Below are positions 1 to 8,275 of a stretch of 64,000 bases of DNA, in pieces; position 1 is the first letter of the stretch, and each line of letters starts with the position of its first letter. The translations under genes were made by a program, and so were the position numbers. The notes below the pieces were generated by a model. That model worked only from the letters and a program-made list of their open reading frames with translations, was not told the origin of the DNA and searched no databases. Source of the stretch: Brevundimonas variabilis (GTDB lineage: Bacteria; Pseudomonadota; Alphaproteobacteria; Caulobacterales; Caulobacteraceae). The DNA is taken from contig NZ_JACHOR010000002.1 of the NCBI RefSeq assembly GCF_014199945.1, positions 496,001 to 560,000 on the forward strand. The letters run 5' to 3'.

Positions 1-188
1 TTCAGGCGCGTGGTGTGCGCGTCACGGTCGTGTCGACCATGAAGAGCCAGCCGCCCATGATCGCCGACGAACTTCGACGTCAGGCTGATGACTACATCGA
101 TCTCTCGGACCGGATCGGTGAATGGACTCGTCCCCGCTCACCCGCCCCTGCAACCTCGGTTCGTACCTTTGACAAGGACGAAGAATGA
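1..188 (+). CDS. NYN-domain (LabA/DUF88-like) protein, C-terminal end
   Basis: Only the last 61 codons are present; the 5' part lies left of the window. The frame starting at base 3 reads through to TGA at 186-188. The residues QARGVRVTVVST and PPMIADELRRQADDYIDL resemble, from memory, the end of LabA/DUF88 proteins. These carry an NYN (PIN-like) nuclease fold implicated in RNA metabolism. The catalytic aspartates would be upstream and cannot be checked. The stop overlaps the start of the uracil-DNA glycosylase gene as ATGA, so the two are probably cotranslated. Identification rests on a short tail and is moderate. Confidence 0.55.
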   Translation, partial: QARGVRVTVVSTMKSQPPMIADELRRQADDYIDLSDRIGEWTRPRSPAPATSVRTFDKDEE

Positions 189-826
189 GACCGCATCCGG
201 CCGAGCCGCCCCGCGACTGCCCGCTCTGCCCGAGACTGGTCGAGTATCGACGGGAAAATGCCCGCCAGAACCCTGACTGGTGGAATGGTCCCGCACCGTC
301 GTTCGGCGATCCTGACGCGCGCCTGCTGGTCGTCGGCCTGGCACCCGGCCGAACCGGAGCCAATCGCACCGGTCGGCCTTTCACCGGCGATGGCGCCGGG
401 TGGATCCTCTACGACACCCTGATCAGAACCGGGTTCGCTGTCGGAACCTATGACGCTAGGCCCGATGACGGTCTGCGGCTGATCGACTGCATGATCACCA
501 ATGCCGTCCGCTGCGCGCCCCCACTCAACAAGCCCCTCCCTCTAGAGGAGGCAACTTGCCGACCTTTTCTCAAGGCCCGCCTCGATTCCCTGCCTCGATT
601 GAAAGTAATCGTCACGCTTGGAGACGTCTCTCGCCGTAGCGTCCTGAAGACCCTCGGCCTGCCGGGAACAGCTATTCCGCCAGGCCACGGCATCGAGGGG
701 GACGCTGCCGGATATCGTCTGATCAACAGCTACCACTGCTCCCGACTGAACACGAACACCGGACGCCTGACGCCGGAAATGTTCGAGGCAATTTTCACCC
801 GTGCCAGGACGATGATCGGTGACTGA
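185..826 (+). CDS. Uracil-DNA glycosylase, family 5 (UDGb)
   Basis: The 213-residue protein excises uracil and deaminated bases from DNA as the first step of base-excision repair. Motif A is GLAPGRTGANRTGRPFTGD, beginning near residue 51; the NRTGRPFTGD ending is typical of family 5 rather than family 4. The second motif reads HCSRLNTNTGRLT (His184 onward). Four cysteines placed as in iron-sulfur UDGs are visible: C12 and C15 (CPLC), C110 (NAVRC) and C125. Family 5 enzymes lack the catalytic Asp/Asn of family 1 in motif A. The ATG overlaps the preceding stop, and length matches the family. Confidence 0.9.
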   Translation: MRPHPAEPPRDCPLCPRLVEYRRENARQNPDWWNGPAPSFGDPDARLLVVGLAPGRTGANRTGRPFTGDGAGWILYDTLIRTGFAVGTYDARPDDGLRLIDCMITNAVRCAPPLNKPLPLEEATCRPFLKARLDSLPRLKVIVTLGDVSRRSVLKTLGLPGTAIPPGHGIEGDAAGYRLINSYHCSRLNTNTGRLTPEMFEAIFTRARTMIGD

Positions 827-831
827 CCCAC

Positions 832-867
832 ATGCCAGCACGCTGGACTACCGCTGGTTGCTGGCAT
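832..867. repeat. 9-bp inverted repeat upstream of the paralog cluster
   Basis: ATGCCAGCA (832-840) and TGCTGGCAT (859-867) are perfect inverted arms separated by 18 bases. They lie between the glycosylase stop and the first of four paralogous genes. No T-run follows, so it is not a classical terminator. It could be an operator or an mRNA hairpin in the leader. No function is established. Confidence 0.45.
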
Positions 868-922
868 TCCCGGGTCGTGATAGCCTTCGCCCTTATCATC
901 TTGTTCGCTTGTAGGGTCCGCC

Positions 923-1858
923 ATGCTTGTTGCCGCACTTGCTTCGTTGCTGATGGTCTCTGCGCCTCAGTCGTCCGGCTCGGCCCAGGACCCTGCGGAT
1001 CCGGTCGTCGACCTGGGCGACATCGTCGTCGACGGACGTCGCGTCGAGGACCTGACCCGGGAGTTCGTCGGTCAGGTCGCCGCCCCCGCACAGAACAGGG
1101 GTCTGGCGCGCTGGCGCGATGGAGTCTGCATCGGTGTCGTCAACCTCAAGCCCGACATGGCCCAGTATATCGCGGACCGGGTCTCGACCGTGGCCGAGGA
1201 TGTCGGGCTCAAGCCCGGAGCGCCCGGCTGTATGCCCAGCGTTCTGGTCGTTGCCACGGTGGATGCCTCAACCTTCACGGCACAGTTCGTGTCTCAACGG
1301 CCGCGGATTTTCCGCGTCGGCGGATCCGGAATGGACCTCGGGTCCGGAGCTCTGAACAAATTCATTACGGTCGACCGGCCCGTGCGCTGGTGGAACATCA
1401 GCCTCCCGATCGACAGCGACACCGGTCGCCGCGCCGTCAGGTTTCCGGGCGATACCGATGCTGAAGGCAATCCGACAGCACCCATCATCCGGCGGGGTGC
1501 CGCCTCGCGCCTGACCACACAGGTCGTGGACGACACCCAACGCGCCTTCGTGATCGTGGACATCGACCGGATTCAGGACGTTTCCCTGGAACAGCTCGCC
1601 GACTATATCGCCTTTGTGTCCCTGGCCCAGGTCGATCCGGATGCGGACACGTCCGGCTTCGCCAGCATCCTGAACGTCTTCGATGACCCTCAGCAGACCC
1701 GGACCCTGACCGACTGGGACAAGGCCTATCTGAAGGGCCTGTATGACACGATCCGCACCCGCCAGAACTTTGGTGCGCAGCGGACCGAGGTCATCGATTC
1801 CATCGTGCGCGCACACCGCGAACTCACAGCAGCTTCAGACAACGCAACCCCCGAGTAA
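923..1858 (+). CDS. Exported protein of unknown function, tandem paralog 1
   Basis: A 311-residue protein, first of four tandem homologs, and I do not recognise a named function. The N-terminus (MLVAALASLLMVSA) is hydrophobic and followed by a low-complexity linker, suggesting export, although it lacks the usual basic residues. Shared blocks in order are DLGDIVVDGRR (~31), RGLARWRDGVC (~60), a second conserved Cys in PGC (~93), VGGSGMD, RPVRWWN, SRLTTQVVDDTQR, SLEQLADYIAFVSLAQVD, ILNVFDDP and LTDWDKAYLKGLYDT. The C-terminal arrangement recalls DUF2927 proteins and sphingomonad hypothetical proteins, but no HExxH metalloprotease motif is present. In-frame stop TAG at 881 rules out a long N-terminal extension. 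Confidence 0.8.
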   Translation: MLVAALASLLMVSAPQSSGSAQDPADPVVDLGDIVVDGRRVEDLTREFVGQVAAPAQNRGLARWRDGVCIGVVNLKPDMAQYIADRVSTVAEDVGLKPGAPGCMPSVLVVATVDASTFTAQFVSQRPRIFRVGGSGMDLGSGALNKFITVDRPVRWWNISLPIDSDTGRRAVRFPGDTDAEGNPTAPIIRRGAASRLTTQVVDDTQRAFVIVDIDRIQDVSLEQLADYIAFVSLAQVDPDADTSGFASILNVFDDPQQTRTLTDWDKAYLKGLYDTIRTRQNFGAQRTEVIDSIVRAHRELTAASDNATPE

Positions 1859-1890
1859 GCGGCCCACATACCCATCCAGGAACCGAGTCG

Positions 1891-2832
1891 ATGTTCGTCG
1901 CTGCCCTCGCCTCATTGATGATCGCATCGGCTCCGCAGGAGACTGTGCCTCCGGTTCAGGCTCCTGCGGAGCCGGTCGTCGATCTGGGCGACATCATCGT
2001 TGATGGACGACGTATCGAGGACCTGACCCGGGAATTCGTCGCGGAAGTCGCAGCCCCGTCCCAAAATCGCGGCCTGGCACGCTGGCGGGACGGCGTCTGC
2101 ATCGGGGCCATCAATCTCAAGCGCGACACGGCCCAGTTCATCATCGATCGCGTTTCAACGGTGGCGGCCGACCTTGGACTTCGGCCCGGTCTGCCCGACT
2201 GCAACCTGAATGTGGTCGTCATCGCCACAGTCGACTCGACCGAGTTCACAAGGCAGTTCGTCGCCCAGCGTCCCCGGATCTTCCGGGTCGGAGGTTCGGG
2301 GATGGACCTGGGATCGGGCGCATTGAACGATTTCATCACTGTGGACCGTCCGGTGCGCTGGTGGAACATCAGCATCCCTGTCGATGAGAATACCGGACGA
2401 CGCGCCGTGCGTCTGGCTGCCGATGCCGACGCTGCGGGCGATCTGGTTGCGCCGATTGTCCGGCTGGGGGCTGCCTCGCGGCTGACGACGCAGGTCGTGG
2501 ACGATACCCAGCGCGCCTACATCATCGTGGACGTCGACCAGATTCAGTCCATCTCCCTGGAACAGCTTGCCGACTACGTCGCCTTCGTGTCGCTGGCACA
2601 GGTCGATCCGGATGCGGATACTTCGGGCTTTGCCACCATCCTGAACGTCTTTGAGGATCCGCAGCAGACTCGCACCCTGACGGACTGGGACAAAGCCTAT
2701 CTACGCGGTCTGTATGAGACGGTCCGCACGCGCGAGAATTTCAGCGCCCAGCGGACCGAAGTCGTCGATTCCATCGTCCGCGCCCATCGCGCCCTGACGG
2801 CGGCCAGAGACGCAGACACCACCAACGATTGA
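1891..2832 (+). CDS. Exported protein of unknown function, tandem paralog 2
   Basis: A 313-residue homolog of the preceding gene, 32 bases downstream with its own Shine-Dalgarno-like AGGAA. It is the closest relative of paralog 1: DLGDIIVDGRR, ARWRDGVCIG, VGGSGMDLGSGALN, DRPVRWWNIS and the SLEQLADYVAFVSLAQVD to LYETVR region are almost identical, implying fairly recent duplication. Both family cysteines are kept. The N-terminus MFVAALASLMIASA is again hydrophobic without basic residues. No catalytic motif is recognised. Cotranscription with its neighbours is inferred from the short, uniform spacing. Confidence 0.8.
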   Translation: MFVAALASLMIASAPQETVPPVQAPAEPVVDLGDIIVDGRRIEDLTREFVAEVAAPSQNRGLARWRDGVCIGAINLKRDTAQFIIDRVSTVAADLGLRPGLPDCNLNVVVIATVDSTEFTRQFVAQRPRIFRVGGSGMDLGSGALNDFITVDRPVRWWNISIPVDENTGRRAVRLAADADAAGDLVAPIVRLGAASRLTTQVVDDTQRAYIIVDVDQIQSISLEQLADYVAFVSLAQVDPDADTSGFATILNVFEDPQQTRTLTDWDKAYLRGLYETVRTRENFSAQRTEVVDSIVRAHRALTAARDADTTND

Positions 2833-2864
2833 CCTCGCCTCGTCACTGACCCGGAGACAAGACC

Positions 2865-3785
2865 ATGCTGACCGCCGCTCTCGCCTCCCTGATGATGCTG
2901 ACAACGGGCCAGGACATCATGTCCGTTCAGGACCCGTCAGTTCCGCAACCGCCAGCGGTGGACCTTGAGGACATCGTCGTCGAAGGCCGTCCGCTCGAGG
3001 ACCTCACCCAGACCTTTGTCCGCGAAGTGGCTGCTCCGGCCCGCAATCGCGGCATGGCGCGGTGGCGCGACGGCCTCTGTGTCGGCGTTGCCAACCTCCA
3101 GCCCGACATGGCGCAGTATATCACCGACCGCGTGTCCACCGTGGCGCGGGACGTCGGGCTTCGACCGGGCGAGCCGGGCTGCGAACCACATGTGCTGATC
3201 GTGGCCACGATCGATGCATCGACCTTTACCCGACAGTTCGTCGAGGCTCGGCCACGTCTCTTCCGGGTTGGTGGCAGCGGGATGGACCGCGGAGCTGGAG
3301 CCTTCAAGGCCTTCATCGAGAACGACCAGCCTGTTCGCTGGTGGAATGTCAGCGTCCCCGTCAATGACGAGACTGGCCTGATCGCCGTTCGTCTGCCGGG
3401 CGAAGAGGCCCCCAGAAATGGCGTTCAGCCCTCGCGTATCACGACCCAGATCGTGGACGACACCAAGCGGTCCTTCATCATCGTTGACGTCGACAAGACC
3501 AAGGATGTCTCGCTGGAGCAGTTGGCGGACTACATCGCCTTCGTGGCCCTCGCCCAGGTAGATCCGGAGGCGGATACGTCCGGGTATGCCACGATCCTGA
3601 ACGTGTTCGATGATCCGGCACAGACCCGCACCCTCACCAATTGGGACCGCGCCTATCTGCAAGGGCTCTATGACACCATCCGCCGTCGCAAGAATTTCGG
3701 CGCCCAGCGGACTGAAGTGGTTGATTCGATCGTTCGCGTGCACCAGCAGCTCACGACCGAAACGGACGCTGCCACAAACGACTGA
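2865..3785 (+). CDS. Exported protein of unknown function, tandem paralog 3
   Basis: A 306-residue homolog, 32 bases after paralog 2, with CGGAGAC as a plausible ribosome-binding site. It keeps RWRDGLCVGV, the PGC cysteine, VGGSGMD, QPVRWWNVS, the DDTKRSFIIVDVDK strand and the SLEQLADYIAFVALAQVD to LYDTIRR region. The variable loop before SRITTQIVDD is shorter than in paralogs 1, 2 and 4. It is clearly older in divergence than the 1/2 pair. The N-terminus MLTAALASLMMLTT is hydrophobic. Function unknown. Confidence 0.8.
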   Translation: MLTAALASLMMLTTGQDIMSVQDPSVPQPPAVDLEDIVVEGRPLEDLTQTFVREVAAPARNRGMARWRDGLCVGVANLQPDMAQYITDRVSTVARDVGLRPGEPGCEPHVLIVATIDASTFTRQFVEARPRLFRVGGSGMDRGAGAFKAFIENDQPVRWWNVSVPVNDETGLIAVRLPGEEAPRNGVQPSRITTQIVDDTKRSFIIVDVDKTKDVSLEQLADYIAFVALAQVDPEADTSGYATILNVFDDPAQTRTLTNWDRAYLQGLYDTIRRRKNFGAQRTEVVDSIVRVHQQLTTETDAATND

Positions 3786-3813
3786 CACCCTCGTCCCAAA
3801 GGAAGGCTAGACC

Positions 3814-4758
3814 ATGATCGGCACTGTTCTTTCCCTCGCCTTGTTTCAGGCTGTGTCCCAACAGCCGGTGGCTGATCCGGCTCTGGCGGGCCCCGCAGTC
3901 GACCTTGGGGACATCGTCGTCGAAGGTCGTCAGTTGGAAGACATTGCCTCGCGGTTCGTGGGTGAGGTCGCGGACCCGGTCAGACACCGTGGGCTGGCGC
4001 GATGGAGGGACGGTGTCTGCGTAGGCGTCGCCAACCTGCAGCCCGACATGGCCCAGCAGATGGTGGATCGCATCTCCACCATCGTTGAGGACGTGGGCCT
4101 CACGCCCGGGGCACCCGGCTGCTCGCCCAATATTCTGGTGATCGCGACCGTGGATGCCAACCGGTTCACACCGCAGTTCGTGGCCCAGAGGCCGCGCTTG
4201 TTTCTGGTCGGCGGCTCGGGGATGGATCAGGGCACGGCCGCGCTCGATCGCTTCCGCACGACCGACCGGCCGGTCCGCTGGTGGACGGTCAGCATCAAGA
4301 CCGACGATGATACCGGAAAGGCCTCCGTACGACTGCCCGGAGCCATGAACGCTGATGGCACCGGCCCGTTTTCGGTCATGCATTATGCCCCGATCGTGAA
4401 CGTCCGTGCGGCATCACGGCTGACGACTTCCTATGTGGATGACGCCAAGCGATCCTTCGTCATCGTCGATGTCGACAAGGTTCAGGGCATCTCGCTGGAC
4501 CAGCTGGCCGACTATGTCGCCATGGTCTCCCTGGCCCAGATCGATGCTGACGCCGACACGTCCGGATATGCGACGATCCTGAACGTGTTCGAGGATCCGG
4601 GCCAGACGCCCGGTCTGACGAACTGGGATCGCGCCTATTTGGTCGGGCTCTATGACACACAGCGGCGACGATTGAACCGGACCAGCCAAAGAACCGAAGT
4701 CGTCGATTCGATCGTGCGGGCGCATCACCGCCTCACAGCGACGGAGCCGACTGAATAG
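3814..4758 (+). CDS. Exported protein of unknown function, tandem paralog 4
   Basis: A 314-residue homolog, the most divergent of the four and last in the array, 28 bases after paralog 3 with AAGGAAGG upstream. Core blocks persist: DLGDIVVEGRQ, RGLARWRDGVCVGV, PGC, VGGSGMD, RPVRWWTVS, SFVIVDVDK, SLDQLADYVAMVSLAQID and WDRAYLVGLYDT. The loop near residues 175-200 is extended (NADGTGPFSVMHY). It ends four bases before the convergent smpB stop codon, with no visible terminator between them. Function unknown. Confidence 0.8.
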   Translation: MIGTVLSLALFQAVSQQPVADPALAGPAVDLGDIVVEGRQLEDIASRFVGEVADPVRHRGLARWRDGVCVGVANLQPDMAQQMVDRISTIVEDVGLTPGAPGCSPNILVIATVDANRFTPQFVAQRPRLFLVGGSGMDQGTAALDRFRTTDRPVRWWTVSIKTDDDTGKASVRLPGAMNADGTGPFSVMHYAPIVNVRAASRLTTSYVDDAKRSFVIVDVDKVQGISLDQLADYVAMVSLAQIDADADTSGYATILNVFEDPGQTPGLTNWDRAYLVGLYDTQRRRLNRTSQRTEVVDSIVRAHHRLTATEPTE

Positions 4759-4762
4759 AGGC

Positions 4763-5248
4763 CTAGCCCTTGTCCCTCATCAGCCGGGCCTTGTCCCGGG
4801 CCCAGTCGCGGTCAGCCGTGGCTTCGCGCTTGTCATGAAGCTTCTTACCCTTGGCGAGCGCGATCTCGAGCTTGGCCTTGCCGGCATCGTTCAGATACAG
4901 CCGGATCGGGATGATCGTCTGGCCGTCCCTCTGCACCGCCCCGATGAGCCGATCGATCTGCTTTCGGTGCAGGAGCAGTTTCCTCGGCCGCCGCGGCTCG
5001 TGGTTGAAGCGGTTGGCCTGGGCGTAGGGCGGGATATCGGCATTGATCAGGACGATCTCGCGGCCTTCGACCGCTGCATAACTCTCGGCGATATTGGCTC
5101 GGCCCATCCGCAGGGCCTTGATCTCGGTCCCCAGCAGCATGATCCCGGCTTCGACGTTGTCCTCGAGGAAGTAGTCGAATTTCGCCCGGCGGTTCTCGGC
5201 GATGACCTTGGATGTCGTCAGCGGGGCCTTTTCCTTGGGTGGAGGCAT
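4763..5248 (-). CDS. smpB: SsrA-binding protein SmpB
   Basis: SmpB binds tmRNA and delivers it to stalled ribosomes for trans-translation. The 161-residue protein has the expected NRRAKFDYF near residue 18, GTEIKALR, and the basic C-terminal tail ([17 protein letters not shown]) that enters the empty mRNA channel. Length is normal for the family. It directly follows dapA on the same strand, sharing one base, so the two are probably one transcript. Confidence 0.97.
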   Translation of the reverse strand: MPPPKEKAPLTTSKVIAENRRAKFDYFLEDNVEAGIMLLGTEIKALRMGRANIAESYAAVEGREIVLINADIPPYAQANRFNHEPRRPRKLLLHRKQIDRLIGAVQRDGQTIIPIRLYLNDAGKAKLEIALAKGKKLHDKREATADRDWARDKARLMRDKG

Positions 5249-6132
5249 CAGAGGACGCCCGCGGACGAAAGAGCGGCGTCGATGGCGGGTTTCACGTCAT
5301 CGCGGGTCGTCACGAGCGGCAGCCGCACATCTTCAGTGCACAACCCCAGACGCGCGAGCGCATATTTGGCAGGCGAAGGCGAACTGTCGAGGAACAGTGC
5401 GCGCTCCAGATCAATCAACCGATCCTGCCAGGACCGCGCACTGGCCAGATCACTGGCCATGAAGGCGTCATACAGGGCCACCATCGGCTCCGGCGCGACA
5501 TTGGATGCCACCGAAATCACCCCGTGTCCCCCCTGCGCCATATAGCCGAGGAAGCTGGCGTCATCGCCGGAGATCAGGGCGAAATCCGACCGGATGTGGG
5601 CGCGCATCCATGCCACCCGCGCCATGTCGGCGGTGGCATCCTTGATCCCGACGATATTCGGATGGGAGGCCAGAGTCGCGACCGTCTCGTTTGCCATGTC
5701 CACACCCGTACGGCCCGGCACATTGTAGAGGACGACCGGCAACTGCACGGCCTCGGCGATCGCCTCGAAATGGGCGACCATCCCGGCCTGCGAGGGCTTG
5801 TTGTAGAAGGGTGCAACGACGAGGGCCCCATCGGCACCCACCGTCTTGGCATGCTGCACCAGATCGATCGCCTCGTTCGTGGCCGGAGCCCCCGCCCCCG
5901 CGATCACACGCACGCGGCCTCGTGCCAGCTTGACGCAAAGCGTGACCAGAGCCTTGTGTTCGTCGAAATGCAGGGTCGCGCTCTCGCCGGTCGTGCCGAC
6001 AGGGACAACGCCATGGACGCCAGCGGCGATCTGGCGCTCGAGCAGAACTTCGAAGGCGGCTTCGTCCACGTTTCCGTCACGAAGAGGTGTGATCAGGGCG
6101 GTGATCACGCCCTTGAACAAGGGGGCGGACAT
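5248..6132 (-). CDS. dapA: 4-hydroxy-tetrahydrodipicolinate synthase
   Basis: DapA condenses pyruvate with aspartate semialdehyde, the first committed step of lysine and diaminopimelate synthesis. The roughly 294-residue TIM-barrel shows GTTGESATL, the catalytic tyrosine in [10 protein letters not shown] and the Schiff-base lysine in [12 protein letters not shown] chose the ATG giving MSAPLFKG; a TTG nine bases upstream (6141) is possible because AAGG precedes it. The gene is coupled to smpB downstream and divergent from the lytic transglycosylase, with a palindrome in the shared upstream region. Confidence 0.95.
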   Translation of the reverse strand: MSAPLFKGVITALITPLRDGNVDEAAFEVLLERQIAAGVHGVVPVGTTGESATLHFDEHKALVTLCVKLARGRVRVIAGAGAPATNEAIDLVQHAKTVGADGALVVAPFYNKPSQAGMVAHFEAIAEAVQLPVVLYNVPGRTGVDMANETVATLASHPNIVGIKDATADMARVAWMRAHIRSDFALISGDDASFLGYMAQGGHGVISVASNVAPEPMVALYDAFMASDLASARSWQDRLIDLERALFLDSSPSPAKYALARLGLCTEDVRLPLVTTRDDVKPAIDAALSSAGVL

Positions 6133-6194
6133 GGGAAACAAGAGACCTTGGGTGGGAAGGGGCGATGCGCGCCCGTTGCAGGTCTTGAAGGGTA

Positions 6195-6219
6195 GGTTGC
6201 CGACGACGTCGTCGCAACC
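6195..6219. promoter_or_regulatory. Near-perfect palindrome between dapA and the transglycosylase gene
   Basis: GGTTGC-C-GACGAC is followed directly by GTCGTC-GCAACC: two 12-base arms with one extra C in the left arm. It ends seven bases before the ATG of the lytic transglycosylase gene and about 60 bases upstream of dapA. It may be an operator for a dimeric regulator, or an RNA hairpin hiding the transglycosylase start. Function is inferred from symmetry and position only. Confidence 0.45.
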
Positions 6220-6226
6220 GGATTGA

Positions 6227-8275
6227 ATGAGGATTTCACGCCGAATGCTGACTGCAACTCTGGCCGCCCTGGCGGTTCTGGCCCCGATTCAGCAAGAGAA
6301 TCTGAACAGCCAGCCCGCACCGTATGCGACCAGCGCCGCGTTTCAGCCGCGGGTGCTGAACGATCAGGACACGGCCCTTTTCCGTCAGGGCCTGGCCCAG
6401 GCCCGGGCTCGCGATGTCATCGGCACCCAGAACACCTTGCGCCAGATCGGCGACCCGACAGCCCGCAAGCTGGTGGAATGGGCGCTCGTCGATACCTCGG
6501 CTGAACAGTTGTCCTATTCCGAACTGGCCGAGGACCAGCAAATGCTGAGCGGCTGGCCACGGGCCGAATCGCGGCGCGAAGCGGGCGAGATTGCGCTGGA
6601 CCGTGCCGGAGCCGGCCCGGATGCCGCCTTTGCGTTCTTCGGAAGCAGCCAGCCCACGACGATCCAGGGGGCGATCGTCCTCGCCGAGGCGATGGAGCGC
6701 GGGGGGCGGTCGTCCGAGGCCCAGACCCTGATTCGCGACTGGTGGCGGACCCGTTCGTTCGACGACGCGACCCAGACCCGGATCCTCGCACGCTGGGGCG
6801 GATGGCTGGGTCCGGATGATCACGCCGCACGCATGAACATGCTTCTGCTCGGGCCGCACGGCCCGGCAACCCGTGCCATGGCCGCCCTCGTGCCGTCCGA
6901 TCGTCGGGCGACGGCCAATGCCGCACTGGCGCTTCGCAGCGCCTACAACGCCGATGCGACCATTGCGTCCCTGTCACCGGATCAGGCCATCGACCCCAAT
7001 GTCGCCTTCGAGCGCGTCCGAATTCTTCGGGCCGCGAACCGTGAGTCCGAGGGCTTCTCGCTGCTGCGCTACCTTCCCGCAGCACCCTCCCATGCCGAAG
7101 GCCAATCGGCCCTCTGGACCGAACGTCGCAACTATTTCCTCGAGGCCCTGGAGCAGCGCAACTGGGCGGCGGCCTATGACGCGATGGCGGGCCACGGCTT
7201 CCCGGGCGGCGATCGCAAGGTCGATGCCGAGTTTTTCGCCGGCTGGGTTGCCTTGACCAAGCAGAATGATCCCGGTCGGGCCGCACGACATTTCGAGACG
7301 CTTCGCCAGTCTTCCTCGACGCCGATCACCCAGGGGCGCGCCCTCTACTGGCTCGGTCGGGCTGCCGAAGCCCAGGGCGACGTCTCCGGTGCCCGGGGAT
7401 GGTACCAGCAGGGTGCCCAGCACATCCAGACCTTCTACGGACAGCTGGCGGCCCAGAAAGCCGGTCAGACGACCCTCACCCTGCCCAGCGACCCGGCTCC
7501 GACGACGGCCGACGTCGCTGCGTTCGAAAGCAATGAGGTCGTTCGCGCAACGCGGATTCTCGGCGAGACGGGCGAGCAGTCCCTGCTGCGCGTGTTCGCC
7601 TATCATCTGGATGACACCGTACCGAACCCATCCGATCTGGCCCTGCTGATGGACCTGATGAACGGCTATGGCGACACTTTCGGAGCGATGATGGTCGGCC
7701 GCGCGTCAAGCCAGCGTGGCGTTCTGATGCCGGAACGGATGTACCCCATCCGCATCCCCACCCGTGTTGCCGGAGCGGCACCGCTGGAGTTCACGCTGGC
7801 CATTACGCGCCAGGAATCCAGCTTTGATCCGCGGGCCCGCTCCAGCGCCGATGCACGCGGCATGATGCAATTCCTGACCGGCACCGCCTCTGGCGTCGCC
7901 AGACGCATGGGCCTGCCCTATTCCCAGGATCGTCTGTGGGATCCTGACTACAACATGCAGCTGGGGAGCTATCACCTGCAGGAGCTGACCAATAATTTTG
8001 GCGGATCGATGCTGCTGGCGACGGTGGGATACAATGCCGGCCCGGCGCGCCCGCCCCAGTGGACGGCCCGCTGCGGGGACCCGCGCGGCGCTCAGGTCGA
8101 TCCGGTCGACTTCATCGAGTGTGCACCCTTCACCGAGACCCGGAACTATATGATGCGGGTGATGGAAAACATGGCCGTCTACAAGGCGCGTCTGAATGGT
8201 GGATCAGCCCCTCTGACGACCCAACAGGACATCGCGCGCGGCACGCCGCCCGGACCCCGCGCCTATCAGCCCTGA
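6227..8275 (+). CDS. Soluble lytic murein transglycosylase (Slt70-like)
   Basis: This periplasmic enzyme cleaves glycan strands of peptidoglycan to form 1,6-anhydro-muropeptides. The 682-residue protein starts with a basic signal region (MRISRRML plus an Ala/Leu-rich stretch). A long alpha-helical superhelix follows to about residue 500, then the goose-type lysozyme domain. The catalytic glutamate is E530 in ITRQESSFDP, followed by SADARGMMQ and VGYNAGPARP. Length and layout match Slt70, and Caulobacter SdpA is a plausible relative. Its 3' end overlaps the convergent ABC ATPase gene by 10 bases. Confidence 0.93.
   Translation: MRISRRMLTATLAALAVLAPIQQENLNSQPAPYATSAAFQPRVLNDQDTALFRQGLAQARARDVIGTQNTLRQIGDPTARKLVEWALVDTSAEQLSYSELAEDQQMLSGWPRAESRREAGEIALDRAGAGPDAAFAFFGSSQPTTIQGAIVLAEAMERGGRSSEAQTLIRDWWRTRSFDDATQTRILARWGGWLGPDDHAARMNMLLLGPHGPATRAMAALVPSDRRATANAALALRSAYNADATIASLSPDQAIDPNVAFERVRILRAANRESEGFSLLRYLPAAPSHAEGQSALWTERRNYFLEALEQRNWAAAYDAMAGHGFPGGDRKVDAEFFAGWVALTKQNDPGRAARHFETLRQSSSTPITQGRALYWLGRAAEAQGDVSGARGWYQQGAQHIQTFYGQLAAQKAGQTTLTLPSDPAPTTADVAAFESNEVVRATRILGETGEQSLLRVFAYHLDDTVPNPSDLALLMDLMNGYGDTFGAMMVGRASSQRGVLMPERMYPIRIPTRVAGAAPLEFTLAITRQESSFDPRARSSADARGMMQFLTGTASGVARRMGLPYSQDRLWDPDYNMQLGSYHLQELTNNFGGSMLLATVGYNAGPARPPQWTARCGDPRGAQVDPVDFIECAPFTETRNYMMRVMENMAVYKARLNGGSAPLTTQQDIARGTPPGPRAYQP

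Noticed and set aside
185-826. HCS instead of HPS in the second motif of the uracil-DNA glycosylase
   Set aside because: The position after the histidine varies naturally among family 5 enzymes, so the change is not evidence of inactivation.
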